From assembly GCA_964345695.1 (NCBI GenBank), contig CAYFSC010000019.1:1-27685 (forward strand): a stretch of 27,685 bases of DNA, in the 5' to 3' direction. Shown in pieces: positions 1 through 7,911 of this stretch; position 1 is the first letter of the stretch, and every line of letters begins with the position of its first letter. The notes beneath the pieces were generated by a model that made no database searches, was not told where the DNA came from, and was given only the letters and a program-made list of their open reading frames with translations. The stretch is from CAYFSC01 sp964345695 (lineage in GTDB: Bacteria; Bacteroidota; Rhodothermia; Rhodothermales; Salinibacteraceae). Position numbers and translations under genes: made by a program.

Positions 1-68
1 ACCCCTACCGAATCTCGTAATTCCAGGGGAGCGGTCGGCGGAACCGCCTGCCTCCGGCCTGGGGAACC

Positions 69-300
69 AACTTCGGCCGGCAGCTCAAGTCATCGCTGGC
101 GTCCGACGATTCGCAGATCCAGGCCCAGGCGCTCCAGCACATTACGTACTTTGCCACGTTCTACGAGAAAAAATCGACTTCTCCGACGCGGTCCCGACGC
201 TTGCGGACCTGTACCGGAACGATGACGACGCCAACGTCCGTCTCTTCGCTGTGGTGGTTCTACGCCGCTGGCGATGAGGGCGGCATGGAGAAAGGTCCGC
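69..300 (+). pseudogene. Decayed HEAT-repeat-like protein fragment
   Basis: A protein-like stretch is readable only by changing frame. From base 69 one frame reads NFGRQLKSSLASDDSQIQAQ and on to FATFYEK. At the run of six A (168-173) a sensible continuation, IDFSDAVPTLADLYRNDDDA and on to FAVVVLRRW, lies in another frame and hits a stop at 275-277. AAGDEGGMEK then follows in the first frame. The pattern (charged helix, short helix with DAVPxLxxLYRND, then VRLxAVVxL) resembles HEAT-like helical-repeat proteins seen in Rhodothermota, recalled from general knowledge. At least two frame changes mean either a pseudogene or base-calling errors near a contig end. No start codon or signal peptide is visible, and nothing convincing is seen from about 300 to 410. 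Confidence 0.4.
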
Positions 301-417
301 CGCGCGACCTGTCGTGCATGACACGTACCGAGCAGCAATTCTCGCGGATACGCGCTATCTTCACAATCACAAGACGCATCCTCTTGTCCGCGCGCAACGA
401 CGTGCCCCATGCACCTT

Positions 418-444
418 GAAATGGGGAGAGCTCGAAATGGGGAG
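418..444 (+). repeat. 11-bp direct repeat upstream of the BTAD regulator
   Basis: The 11-mer GAAATGGGGAG occurs exactly at 418-428 and 434-444, a period of 16 bases, ending 39 bases before the preferred start of the BTAD regulator. SARP/BTAD-type winged-helix regulators are known to bind direct repeats, so this could be an operator, possibly for autoregulation. That role is inference from position only. The repeat lies inside the longer in-frame extension that would begin at 409, which is one reason to prefer the start at 484. Confidence 0.3.
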
Positions 445-483
445 CGCGCACTTCACAGTTGTCGGGACAGGCTCCAGGATTCC

Positions 484-1452
484 ATGATTCAGGTTTACCT
501 CTTCGAGCGCTTCCGCGTGGAGTGTAGCGAAACCCCCGTCCGGCTTTCTGCCCGGAAAGCGCAGGAGCTCTTCGCCTTTCTTCTTTTGCACCCGCAGCGG
601 TCGCTGGTCCGGGAGTTGGTCGCGAGCCGTCTCTGGGGAGAGACGTGCACGACGACCAAGTCGCGCGCCTACCTGCGAAAGGCGCTGTGGAAGCTGCAGC
701 GGTCCTTGCGCGAGGCCTCTCTGCGCGAGGCCGAGCACGGAAAGCCGGTCATCGCCACGGAGGGAAACACGGTCGCGATCGGCGGTTGGGACTGCCTGTG
801 GGCCGACGTCCGGGCGTTTGAGCACACCTACGAAGCGGTGCGGGACCTGCAGGGATCGGTCCTGACCCGGTCGGAGGCATGTCAGATTCAGACGGCAACC
901 GACCTCTACACGGGGGACCTGTTGGAAGACTGGTTCACGGACTGGTGCGTGGTTCCGCGCGCTCGCCTGAAGCAAACGCATCTGGTACTGTTGGACAAGC
1001 TGCTCGCCTGGGCCGTTGCAAAAGGCGAGTACGAGACGGGCCAGGAGGCCGCCCGCCGTATTCTTGCGGTAGATCGGGCGCGCGAGCGTACCCACCGCCA
1101 ACTCATGCGGCTGTACGCGGGCACCGGACGGCGGTCGGAGGCGCTTCGGCAGTTCGAGGCGTGTGAGACCGCGCTGGAAGACGAACTGGGCGTCGCACCT
1201 GCGCCGCAAACGATTGATCTGGTGCAGAACATTCGGGCCGGACAGCCCACCGTCCGCGGCAATGGAGCGACCCTCGGACCGCCAGCCCCGTCTTCTGATG
1301 CGCCAGACCCTGAGGAAATCCGTCCGCTCCTGGAGCATCTCTGCTGCCGAGTCGATGCTCTCGAAAGGCAGATGCATCGGCTCGTGCAGCTGCTGCAGCC
1401 CGATGCCTCCTCCCAGAACGTTCGGGGACACAACGAAGAGACAGCGGCGTGA
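484..1452 (+). CDS. BTAD-family (SARP-like) transcriptional regulator
   Basis: Protein of 322 residues. The N-terminal ~95 residues look like an OmpR/SARP winged helix: MIQVYLFERFRVE, then LSARKAQELFAFLLLHP, then LWGE and SRAYLRKALWKLQRSL. Residues ~105-255 match a bacterial transcriptional activator domain: a WADVRAFE lead-in, then tetratricopeptide-like helices with LYTGDLLEDW, RILAVDRARERTHRQLMRLY and EALRQFEACETALEDELGVAP. The last ~40 residues (LLEHLCCRVDALERQMHRLVQLL) can form a short coiled coil. There is no NB-ARC ATPase, receiver or membrane segment, so it is a short stand-alone activator type. The start at 484 is preferred because the family usually begins with a short strand such as MIQVYLFERF; an in-frame ATG at 409 would add 25 unrelated residues. 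It converges on the eCIS operon, and BTAD regulators are known neighbours of eCIS loci, so control of the particle is plausible but inferred. Confidence 0.85.
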   Translation: MIQVYLFERFRVECSETPVRLSARKAQELFAFLLLHPQRSLVRELVASRLWGETCTTTKSRAYLRKALWKLQRSLREASLREAEHGKPVIATEGNTVAIGGWDCLWADVRAFEHTYEAVRDLQGSVLTRSEACQIQTATDLYTGDLLEDWFTDWCVVPRARLKQTHLVLLDKLLAWAVAKGEYETGQEAARRILAVDRARERTHRQLMRLYAGTGRRSEALRQFEACETALEDELGVAPAPQTIDLVQNIRAGQPTVRGNGATLGPPAPSSDAPDPEEIRPLLEHLCCRVDALERQMHRLVQLLQPDASSQNVRGHNEETAA

Positions 1453-1506
1453 CGAGCCCGCCCTATCTTCGTGGCGTCGCCGATCCATCGCGCGCCTCCT
1501 GCCCTC

Positions 1507-1713
1507 GTGAGTACCTTCGCCTCCCGCACATTCGTTCTTCGCCTGTGGTGCGAAGACCCGGCGCCCGACGGCCCGCCCCACTGGCGCGGCACCATCAAGG
1601 ACGCAGTGACTGGCGAAACCTGGAGCGAGGACAGCGTCGACCGCCTCTGCACGCGGATGAAAGAGGCGCTTCAAAACGACCCGAAAGACGATCGGCTCTC
1701 CGGTGCGGGCTGA
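1507..1713 (+). CDS. Small conserved-type protein downstream of BTAD regulator
   Basis: A 68-residue ORF with a GTG start, 54 bases after the BTAD gene on the same strand and probably co-transcribed. It reads MSTFASRTFVLRLWCEDP, then HWRGTIKDAVTGETW, then a C-terminal helix (SVDRLCTRMKEAL). The pattern FVLRLW-x-WRGxI-x-TGE-x-helix suggests a small beta-sheet plus helix domain. I recall similar short ORFs beside BTAD/eCIS genes, but cannot name a family or function. A GTG at 1471 in the same frame would give 80 residues, but the added part (ASPIHRAPPAL) does not look like a folded start. It might be a co-regulator or, less likely, an antitoxin or immunity partner for the convergent effector gene. 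Confidence 0.6.
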   Translation: MSTFASRTFVLRLWCEDPAPDGPPHWRGTIKDAVTGETWSEDSVDRLCTRMKEALQNDPKDDRLSGAG

Positions 1714-1728
1714 CGGCAGAGAGCTGCG

Positions 1729-1750
1729 GGGGACACGCGTTGCGTTCCCC
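1729..1750. terminator. Possible hairpin between convergent genes
   Basis: The 50 bases between the small plus-strand gene and the end of the DUF4157 gene contain a GC-rich inverted repeat. GGGGA (1729-1733) pairs with TCCCC (1746-1750), and ACGC (1735-1738) pairs with GCGT (1742-1745), with one bulged C and a three-base loop. A hairpin between two converging genes suits a bidirectional terminator. Neither side carries a clear T tract, so a classical rho-independent terminator is not shown. Confidence 0.4.
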
Positions 1751-1763
1751 TGGTGGACCGGGA

Positions 1764-4700
1764 TCAGTCGAGTTGCATTTTACCGGCTTGGACCACGCCG
1801 TGCAGAATGTTGGCGGCGCGACGGAGACGCTCTCGCGTTTGCTCTTGCCGAGCGGCGTTGCCGGCCTCCTTCTGCAGCTTCGCCTTCACCTCCGCGGCGC
1901 TCCCGTAGCTCTTCGCCTTGATGATGCGGTTGACGACGTAGTCGGTAAACACCGCGTCGGCGTCGGACGCGTGGCTGCTCGCAATGCCCCGGTACCGGCG
2001 CGGCGAGGCCGACTGGAGGGACGGTGTTTCGACCAGCGTCCAGTTCGGAAGGGGAACGTCGATGTCGACCGTTGCAACCGTCGATCCGCCGTTCTTCTCG
2101 TAGGAGTCGTCGTCTTTCTCATAGGTCCCAGACTGGAAGGACATCGCTTTCGGAAAGTCTGTCACGTCCGGTTCGGTCCCGCCCGGATACGTTTTCGCCC
2201 AGTTTGCCGGCGCCTCCTCCTTGCCGCGGTACGTCACCTCGCCGGTCATCCAGAGCACGGCATCGCGCTTCTTCTCGCCCGGCATGTCGCCCACCTTCTC
2301 CTTCAGCTTGCTCTCGAACCGCTTCTCGTGGGTGCTGTTGTTCTTCTGCGTCCCTGGTGCCAGGTTCGCTGCGGTTCCAGGGCCGCCGAGGCGGTGATTC
2401 ACGAGGTGCATGCGGCGCCAGTGCTGGCCGCTCGTCGTTAGCCCCTGCTGCAGGGCAGCCCATCCCTGCGGATCGGCCCCCGGCTCGGCGCCCATCGGAC
2501 GGTTGGCGGTCAGGTATTCCACTTCGGCCGTCTTCGCCTTGCCCCCTGTGGTGGTGAACGAATACTTCGGCGTGGGCAGACTGGCGAGATCGGCTTCCTC
2601 CTGCAGGCTGATGTCTTTCAGGACGTCGGCCGTCGTCTTCATCTTGGCGTCGAGCTCTGCGGTCAGCGTGTCGATCTCGGCCTCGTTGCGCTTGTCGGTT
2701 CGGCTGCGAGCGCCCGCTGCGTCGAGCTTCTGCAGGAGGGCCTCCAGGTCGGTCGTGTGCTGAATGGCCGTCGTCAGCTTTTTCTTTCGGGCGGGCGGTA
2801 CGTCGTCGCTCGCCCGAAGCGCCTTCAGCCGCGTGCGCATCTGCTCCGGAGCACTGGCCAGCATCAGCGTCGTGCGCCGCCCCGACTTCTTGAGGAAAAT
2901 CTTGTGGCCCTCGCCGCTCTTGTCGGTAAAGGACTGATCTTTCTTCCACCACTGCACGACCTTGTCCTTGAGCTTTCCAACGCCCGCTTTGGCCTTCGCC
3001 CAGAGTTTGCGCCCCATCGCCACAATCTTGTCGAGCACCTTGTCCACGACCTTGTCGACGGGTCGCCGGATCTTCTCGATCACCTTCGTGATGGCCGTGC
3101 CGATGCCGCTGAGACCCAGCAGACGGGCGATAAAGCCGAGGATGATGGGGATGGTGCGCGCCAGGGTTTGCTCGACGTACGACGCAGCCGCACCGAGCCG
3201 CCCCTGCGCAATGTCGCCGATCGACGTGAAGACGCTTTTCACGAATTGGACGATGCGGTCGCGATTCTCCACGAAGAACATGATCGTGTTGTAGATGGCC
3301 AGGACGGCCTGCACGAGCGCCCCCGCCGGATTGAGGAACGAGAGCAGCTTGATGATGCCCTGCTTCACCACGTTCGTGATGACCCAGGTGCGAATGCCGT
3401 CCATCACCTGCTGCTTGATCTCCGCGGCCTTCTCCTTGAGCATGTGCCACAGTGCGATCGGCCCCTCCGTGATCAGCCGGCGGACGATAGTCACGCCCGT
3501 TTCGATCGCGCTCACCACCTTCTCGCCGACGCGCTTCACGAGCTTGGCGCGGATGCGGTCGTAGGTGAGGCCGAGAATCTGGAGCACAAGTGACAGGATC
3601 CCCTTCAGATTCCAGGTGTCCGGCAGCTGGATGGGCACCGAGGACAGGGCGCCCGTTAGCCACTCGATGAGGCCGCCGACGAGATGCTGCTTGATGTTGG
3701 TCTTGAACTGCAGCACCCCCTTCTTCACGGCCCCAACCAGGTTCTTGACAAACGGGACCGGCTCGCGGACGATGGCCGTGAGCACTGCCTTGCCCTTATC
3801 GAGAATGCCCATGATCGCGTCCGGGCTGTACCCGGCCGACGACAGCGCCCACTTGAAGAACTTCAGTGCGGCGTTGAGGAGCAGCGAGCCCAGCCTGGCC
3901 AGCGCGCCGGACATCTCTTCCTTCATCGCCTCGATCTTCTTCTCGATCGCCTCGATGGCGGCCGACCGTTTCTCTTCAAGCGTTTGCTGAAGCTCTTCCC
4001 GCTTCGCCTCCACCTTTTTGTCGAGCGCATCAAGCTTGGCTTTCATGTCCGACGTGGCCTGCTGCCCGGTCTGGCGCAGCTCCGGACCGAGGGACGCCAC
4101 GAATTCTTCGATCTTCGTCCGGGCGGTTGCCACGATCGTGCGGCAGTCCTCGATGACGCGCTCGTTGTCCTTCGTGATGGACGCAACGAGCCGGTCGATC
4201 TCGGCGACGAACGTTGCCTTCTCGTCCTCGAAAATGCGCTTGACCTGCGGCAGGTCGTCCATGCCGAGAAGCTTGTCGTGCAGCCAGCGCGTCCATCCGG
4301 TGGCTCCGCCGTACCGCTCGTCTTTGAACGCCTCGATGCGACGGTTCACGTTGTCCTCGAAGCGCGTCGTGGCCTTCTTCTGGCCCTCGTCGAACCGCTT
4401 GAGCGACTGGGTTTGCAGCGCCTCAAGCTTCTCCTTGACCGTCTGATTGGCCGTCTCGTAGATCCCGTTGATCTTCGCGGCCACCGCGGCGCGTTTCTGC
4501 TCCAGGGCGGTCTTCGTGGACTGCTGCTTGTCCTTCGTGGCCTGGAGCTCGTTCTGGCGCTCCGCCTCCATCTGGGCCTTTCCGGCCGCTTCCTCGTTCG
4601 CGAGTTCCTGCTGGACGCGCGCCTTCTCCCGTTTCTCGACGGACTTGACCGCATTGGGCGCCTCGCGAACCGTCTGCTTGATTCCCGCGCGCTCCTTTTT

Positions 4701-6494
4701 CGCTTCGGCCAGGTCGCCGTTGTCCACTCTGTCGAGCTGCTCCTGGGTGATGCCTTCTTCCTCAAGCATCGTGTCGGACTCCGCCTCGAACGGCGACAGG
4801 TCGGTGTGTTCGGGCTGCACCTCGCCCACGACGCCGTCGCCGAGGTTCACCGCGGGCGCCGGCGGGGCGGGCTCGACCGGCGGGAGGGCCTGCGGCTCCG
4901 GCGGTGGTTCCGGCTCCGGCGGGTTGTCGACCTCTTCGTAGGTGGCCTGCACCGCGTTCGTATCCGTCGTTACGACACCCGCTACGGCGTTGCCCACGAT
5001 ACGCCCGCGGCCTTCCTCCTTGAAGGAATCGACTTCCTTTAGCGTGGCGGGAAGCGCCTGCTCCATGGCACGGTCGAGCTCCTGCTTGGCCTTCTCTTTA
5101 CCGGGCGTGGGCGGCGATGCCTCGTCTACGGCTTTCACCTTCGTGCCACGCGCCTGCGACGCAGCCTCGCCCGCGGGAGGCTCTTGCGCCTTCTCGGCCT
5201 GTTTCAGTTTCTCGGATGCCGGATCTTTTGTTTTCATGGCCTGGGCCACCTTCGTCAGCTTCTGCCTCTTGCTCTCGACAGCCGCCTTCGTCGTCTGGCG
5301 CAGATACGCACCCACACCCGCACCTTTCGTCTTCACATCTTTCGGGCTCTTAGCGGCCCCCTTCGCGCCGGTGGCGACCCCAGCCGTCTTCTGTTCTGCG
5401 GGTGCCTCTTTCTTCGTAGGTTTCTTCGCTGGATCCTGGGCCTCCGGAGCGTCTCCGATCTTCCCGCCGGGCGCTGATTCCGTCGTGCCGGGCGCAACGC
5501 TCGGGGCGGGTGCGGCGCTGCCCTCGGCGTGTGGCTGGGCCGTCGGCGGCGTCGCGGAGGGCGCTTCATCGAACTGCGTCTCCGCTTTCTTCTGCTCTTC
5601 TGTGGCGGCGGTCGCCTCCTGCACCGTCTCCTCCGTTTGCACCTCGGCTTCGACGGCAGGCGTATCGCGCGGATCGGGGAGCGGTGCGTCCTTCGCCGCA
5701 TTGCTCTGCCGAACCTCCTCCGGCGCCAGCTTTTGCTTCGCAGCGCCCTGTTGAACAACGTGGGTGAGCTCGTGGGCCAGCAGCCGCCTGCCACGGAGCG
5801 AGTCTGGGTCGTACTTTCCCTCGCTGAAGTAAATATCGCGCCCGTGGGTGAATGCCTCGGCGTTGATCTCCCGGGTCATGGAATGCGCCGCGGCGCCGGT
5901 GTGGATCCGCACGTCCGTGAGGTCGGCGCCGAGATCGACCTCCATTTCAATGCGAAGATCGCCGGGAAGCGGCTCACCGCCACCCTTCGAGGCGTACAGC
6001 GTATCCTCGACCCGGCCCAACGTGGGAAACTGCTGCTTGTCGGCCACGTCGGGGCGTGGGGACGGCACGCGCCGGGCCTGTACCGGGTCTTCCTCATCGC
6101 GGATCTGGCGCTGCACCCGCGCCTGGAGTTCCTCCTCTTCTTCCTGCGGTTGCCTCTGGAGCGTCTCCTCTTCGGTCTCCGCCTGCCGTTGCAGTCGGGC
6201 CTGCCCCTCCTCTTGCCGCTGCACGTGAGCTTGGGGCTCCTCTTCTTCGGAACCCTGGCGTTGGAGGCGCGAGATGCGCGGGACGGCGGCGGCTGCACGG
6301 ATGCTACCGTCGCCCCCCGCCACCGACGCCACGGCGGCGGGGCTCCTTCCCGTCGTTACGACGCGGTCGGCGACGCGGTCGGCCTCCTGCTCGTAGGCAT
6401 CGCCCGGTCGGTTGACCGTCAGCTTCGGCTGCAGCATGGCGGCACGCCGGGCCGCTGCGGTGCTCGTACTCTCGGTCGTCGCCAGGCTGGACAT
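1764..6494 (-). CDS. DUF4157 eCIS cargo protein with putative nuclease C-terminus
   Basis: A 1576-residue multidomain protein and the last gene of the eCIS operon. Residues 1-50 carry the usual leader of this family (RRAAMLQPKLTVNRPGDAYE, then EADRVAD). Five LQRQ/VQRQ repeats sit in acidic spacers at 76-130. The DUF4157 domain (~170-255) contains the zinc-protease-like HELTHVVQQG at 241-250. A Pro/Ala/Lys-rich disordered linker (~260-570) is followed by a long charged coiled coil (~580-865). An amphipathic/hydrophobic region (~895-1165; VKNLVGAVKKG, GLTYDRIRAKLVKRVGEK, LLSFLNPAGALVQAV, GFIARLLGLSGIG) matches a module common in eCIS-linked DUF4157 proteins. The C-terminus has MHLVNHRLGGPG-x-NLAPGTQKNNSTHEKRFE (1362-1394), whose conserved His/Asn/His/Glu resemble non-specific or HNH-like nuclease toxins. 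DUF4157 is a known marker of eCIS effectors, so this is probably loaded cargo. The nuclease call is by motif only. No immunity gene is obvious beside it. Confidence 0.88.
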   Translation of the reverse strand: MSSLATTESTSTAAARRAAMLQPKLTVNRPGDAYEQEADRVADRVVTTGRSPAAVASVAGGDGSIRAAAAVPRISRLQRQGSEEEEPQAHVQRQEEGQARLQRQAETEEETLQRQPQEEEEELQARVQRQIRDEEDPVQARRVPSPRPDVADKQQFPTLGRVEDTLYASKGGGEPLPGDLRIEMEVDLGADLTDVRIHTGAAAHSMTREINAEAFTHGRDIYFSEGKYDPDSLRGRRLLAHELTHVVQQGAAKQKLAPEEVRQSNAAKDAPLPDPRDTPAVEAEVQTEETVQEATAATEEQKKAETQFDEAPSATPPTAQPHAEGSAAPAPSVAPGTTESAPGGKIGDAPEAQDPAKKPTKKEAPAEQKTAGVATGAKGAAKSPKDVKTKGAGVGAYLRQTTKAAVESKRQKLTKVAQAMKTKDPASEKLKQAEKAQEPPAGEAASQARGTKVKAVDEASPPTPGKEKAKQELDRAMEQALPATLKEVDSFKEEGRGRIVGNAVAGVVTTDTNAVQATYEEVDNPPEPEPPPEPQALPPVEPAPPAPAVNLGDGVVGEVQPEHTDLSPFEAESDTMLEEEGITQEQLDRVDNGDLAEAKKERAGIKQTVREAPNAVKSVEKREKARVQQELANEEAAGKAQMEAERQNELQATKDKQQSTKTALEQKRAAVAAKINGIYETANQTVKEKLEALQTQSLKRFDEGQKKATTRFEDNVNRRIEAFKDERYGGATGWTRWLHDKLLGMDDLPQVKRIFEDEKATFVAEIDRLVASITKDNERVIEDCRTIVATARTKIEEFVASLGPELRQTGQQATSDMKAKLDALDKKVEAKREELQQTLEEKRSAAIEAIEKKIEAMKEEMSGALARLGSLLLNAALKFFKWALSSAGYSPDAIMGILDKGKAVLTAIVREPVPFVKNLVGAVKKGVLQFKTNIKQHLVGGLIEWLTGALSSVPIQLPDTWNLKGILSLVLQILGLTYDRIRAKLVKRVGEKVVSAIETGVTIVRRLITEGPIALWHMLKEKAAEIKQQVMDGIRTWVITNVVKQGIIKLLSFLNPAGALVQAVLAIYNTIMFFVENRDRIVQFVKSVFTSIGDIAQGRLGAAASYVEQTLARTIPIILGFIARLLGLSGIGTAITKVIEKIRRPVDKVVDKVLDKIVAMGRKLWAKAKAGVGKLKDKVVQWWKKDQSFTDKSGEGHKIFLKKSGRRTTLMLASAPEQMRTRLKALRASDDVPPARKKKLTTAIQHTTDLEALLQKLDAAGARSRTDKRNEAEIDTLTAELDAKMKTTADVLKDISLQEEADLASLPTPKYSFTTTGGKAKTAEVEYLTANRPMGAEPGADPQGWAALQQGLTTSGQHWRRMHLVNHRLGGPGTAANLAPGTQKNNSTHEKRFESKLKEKVGDMPGEKKRDAVLWMTGEVTYRGKEEAPANWAKTYPGGTEPDVTDFPKAMSFQSGTYEKDDDSYEKNGGSTVATVDIDVPLPNWTLVETPSLQSASPRRYRGIASSHASDADAVFTDYVVNRIIKAKSYGSAAEVKAKLQKEAGNAARQEQTRERLRRAANILHGVVQAGKMQLD

Positions 6495-6519
6495 GGTGGC
6501 AAGCGGGTCTGGAAGGAAA

Positions 6520-6539
6520 GCGCGCTGGAGATTGCGCGC
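6520..6539 (-). terminator. GC hairpin between ATPase and DUF4157 cargo gene
   Basis: A perfect 6-bp inverted repeat, GCGCGC (6520-6525 and 6534-6539) with an 8-base loop, lies in the 55-base gap between the ATPase stop and the cargo start. This is one of the few gaps in the operon large enough for control signals. Read on the minus strand it is followed by the pyrimidine run TTTCCTTCC, so it could act as a leaky intrinsic terminator or attenuator that lowers or separates cargo expression from structural genes. The stem is short and the T tract is interrupted. Confidence 0.35.
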
Positions 6540-6549
6540 CGAGCATATG

Positions 6550-7911
6550 TTAGAGTGTTTTCCCGTCCTTGGTCATTTCGCGTCGGATTCCGTCCACGAG
6601 ATCCGTACGGCGGAGGGTAGCATCGCCCCGGGCCAGCGCCAAGAGGGAAGCATACCGCACGACGTTCGTAATGGCCCCTCCGGTCAGCTCGTAGCGCTCG
6701 GCGAGGGTGTCTACGGTAGCTCCCTCTTCGAGGGACGCAGCCTCGGGCAGGGCCATCCGCCACAGCGCCGCGCGCTCGCGCCGACCGGGCATCGGGAACG
6801 GGACGACCGCCTGGAAGCGCCGCAGGAACGCATCGTCGAGGTTGCTCTTCAGGTTCGTCGCCAGCACGACCAGGCCCGGATAGTCCTCGATGCGCTGCAG
6901 CAAGTACGCCACCTCCTGATTGGCGTACCGGTCGTGGGCGTCCGACACGTCGGTCCGCTTCCCGAACAGGCTGTCGGCCTCGTCGAAGAACAGGAGGCAC
7001 GGCACGTGTTCGGCGCGGCGGAACACGCGCTCGAGGTTCTTTTCTGTCTCGCCGATGTATTTCGAGACGACCATCGACAGGTCAATGCGATAGACGTCGA
7101 GCCGGCTCCGCGCTCCCAGCAGCGTGGCCGTGAGGGTTTTCCCCGTGCCGGGCGGGCCGTGAAACAGGCACCGGTAGCCCGGCTGGATGCGCCGACCGAG
7201 ACCCCAACCGTTGAGCAGCGCGTCGGAATGGTCGAGCCATGCCTCGAGTTCGCGGAGGCCCTCTCGGGTGTCGGGCGTGAGGACGAGGTCGTCCCACGTC
7301 ATGGGCGTCGTGAGAAGGTGCGCCGGAAACGACGGGCTGAAATCTGGCGTGCGCAGGGTGCCTTGCGTGAGCAGGTCGCGGATCTCGTCGCCCGGACGCA
7401 GGGCGCCAGCCAGGGGCGGTTCGCCCGGCGGCGCTCCATCGAGGTGCAGAACGCCGTGGGCCGCAAAGGGATGGTCGCGCTCAAAGAGACGCTGGACCCT
7501 GAAGCGCACGGCCAGATTGCGCCCGGCAGCGAGGAACAGGAGCGTTTCGCCAGTGGGCAGGAAGCCGCCATGTTGCCGCCCCTGCAGGCCGCCCACATCG
7601 GCATGCCCTCGCTGCGAAGCGCCGTTCGGTGTGAACAGGGCATCGAGCACAGAGGGTCGAACATGCGGCGCCAGCGCCAACAGCACGGCCAGCCGCTCGA
7701 CAATTCCTGCGTCGTAGTGCACCAGGAAATTGGCGTACGGCGACGCGTGGCCGTCGAAGGAGGGAGGAGGCAGCGCCCGGATGTCCGTCGCCGCAGGGGC
7801 GTCGATCTCGCCGAGCCGAACGTCGATGACGTGCGCCAGCCAGGCGAGGTCGGGCGCCAGCGCTTCGGCGTTGGCTGCGGCGGGGGTGGACGTATGGGCG
7901 GTGGTTACCAT
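6550..7911 (-). CDS. AAA+ ATPase of contractile injection system (Afp15-like)
   Basis: Protein of 453 residues. The N-terminal ~200 residues are a family-type helical and beta domain. The AAA+ core follows: Walker A GPPGTGKT (252-259), Walker B LLFFDEAD (306-313), sensor-1 ATN (351-353), arginine finger FLRRF (362-366), and a C-terminal lid with GGAI (411-414). This is the classic ATPase of Afp/PVC/MAC loci (Afp15, Pvc15), thought to act in assembly or cargo loading in the cytoplasm before particle release. The start at 7911 is chosen because MVTTAHTSTP overlaps the tape-measure stop by seven bases (ATGGTAA), a typical coupled arrangement. The longer open frame upstream to 8541 is only antisense-free read-through within the tape-measure gene. 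All catalytic motifs are intact. Confidence 0.93.
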   Translation of the reverse strand: MVTTAHTSTPAAANAEALAPDLAWLAHVIDVRLGEIDAPAATDIRALPPPSFDGHASPYANFLVHYDAGIVERLAVLLALAPHVRPSVLDALFTPNGASQRGHADVGGLQGRQHGGFLPTGETLLFLAAGRNLAVRFRVQRLFERDHPFAAHGVLHLDGAPPGEPPLAGALRPGDEIRDLLTQGTLRTPDFSPSFPAHLLTTPMTWDDLVLTPDTREGLRELEAWLDHSDALLNGWGLGRRIQPGYRCLFHGPPGTGKTLTATLLGARSRLDVYRIDLSMVVSKYIGETEKNLERVFRRAEHVPCLLFFDEADSLFGKRTDVSDAHDRYANQEVAYLLQRIEDYPGLVVLATNLKSNLDDAFLRRFQAVVPFPMPGRRERAALWRMALPEAASLEEGATVDTLAERYELTGGAITNVVRYASLLALARGDATLRRTDLVDGIRREMTKDGKTL

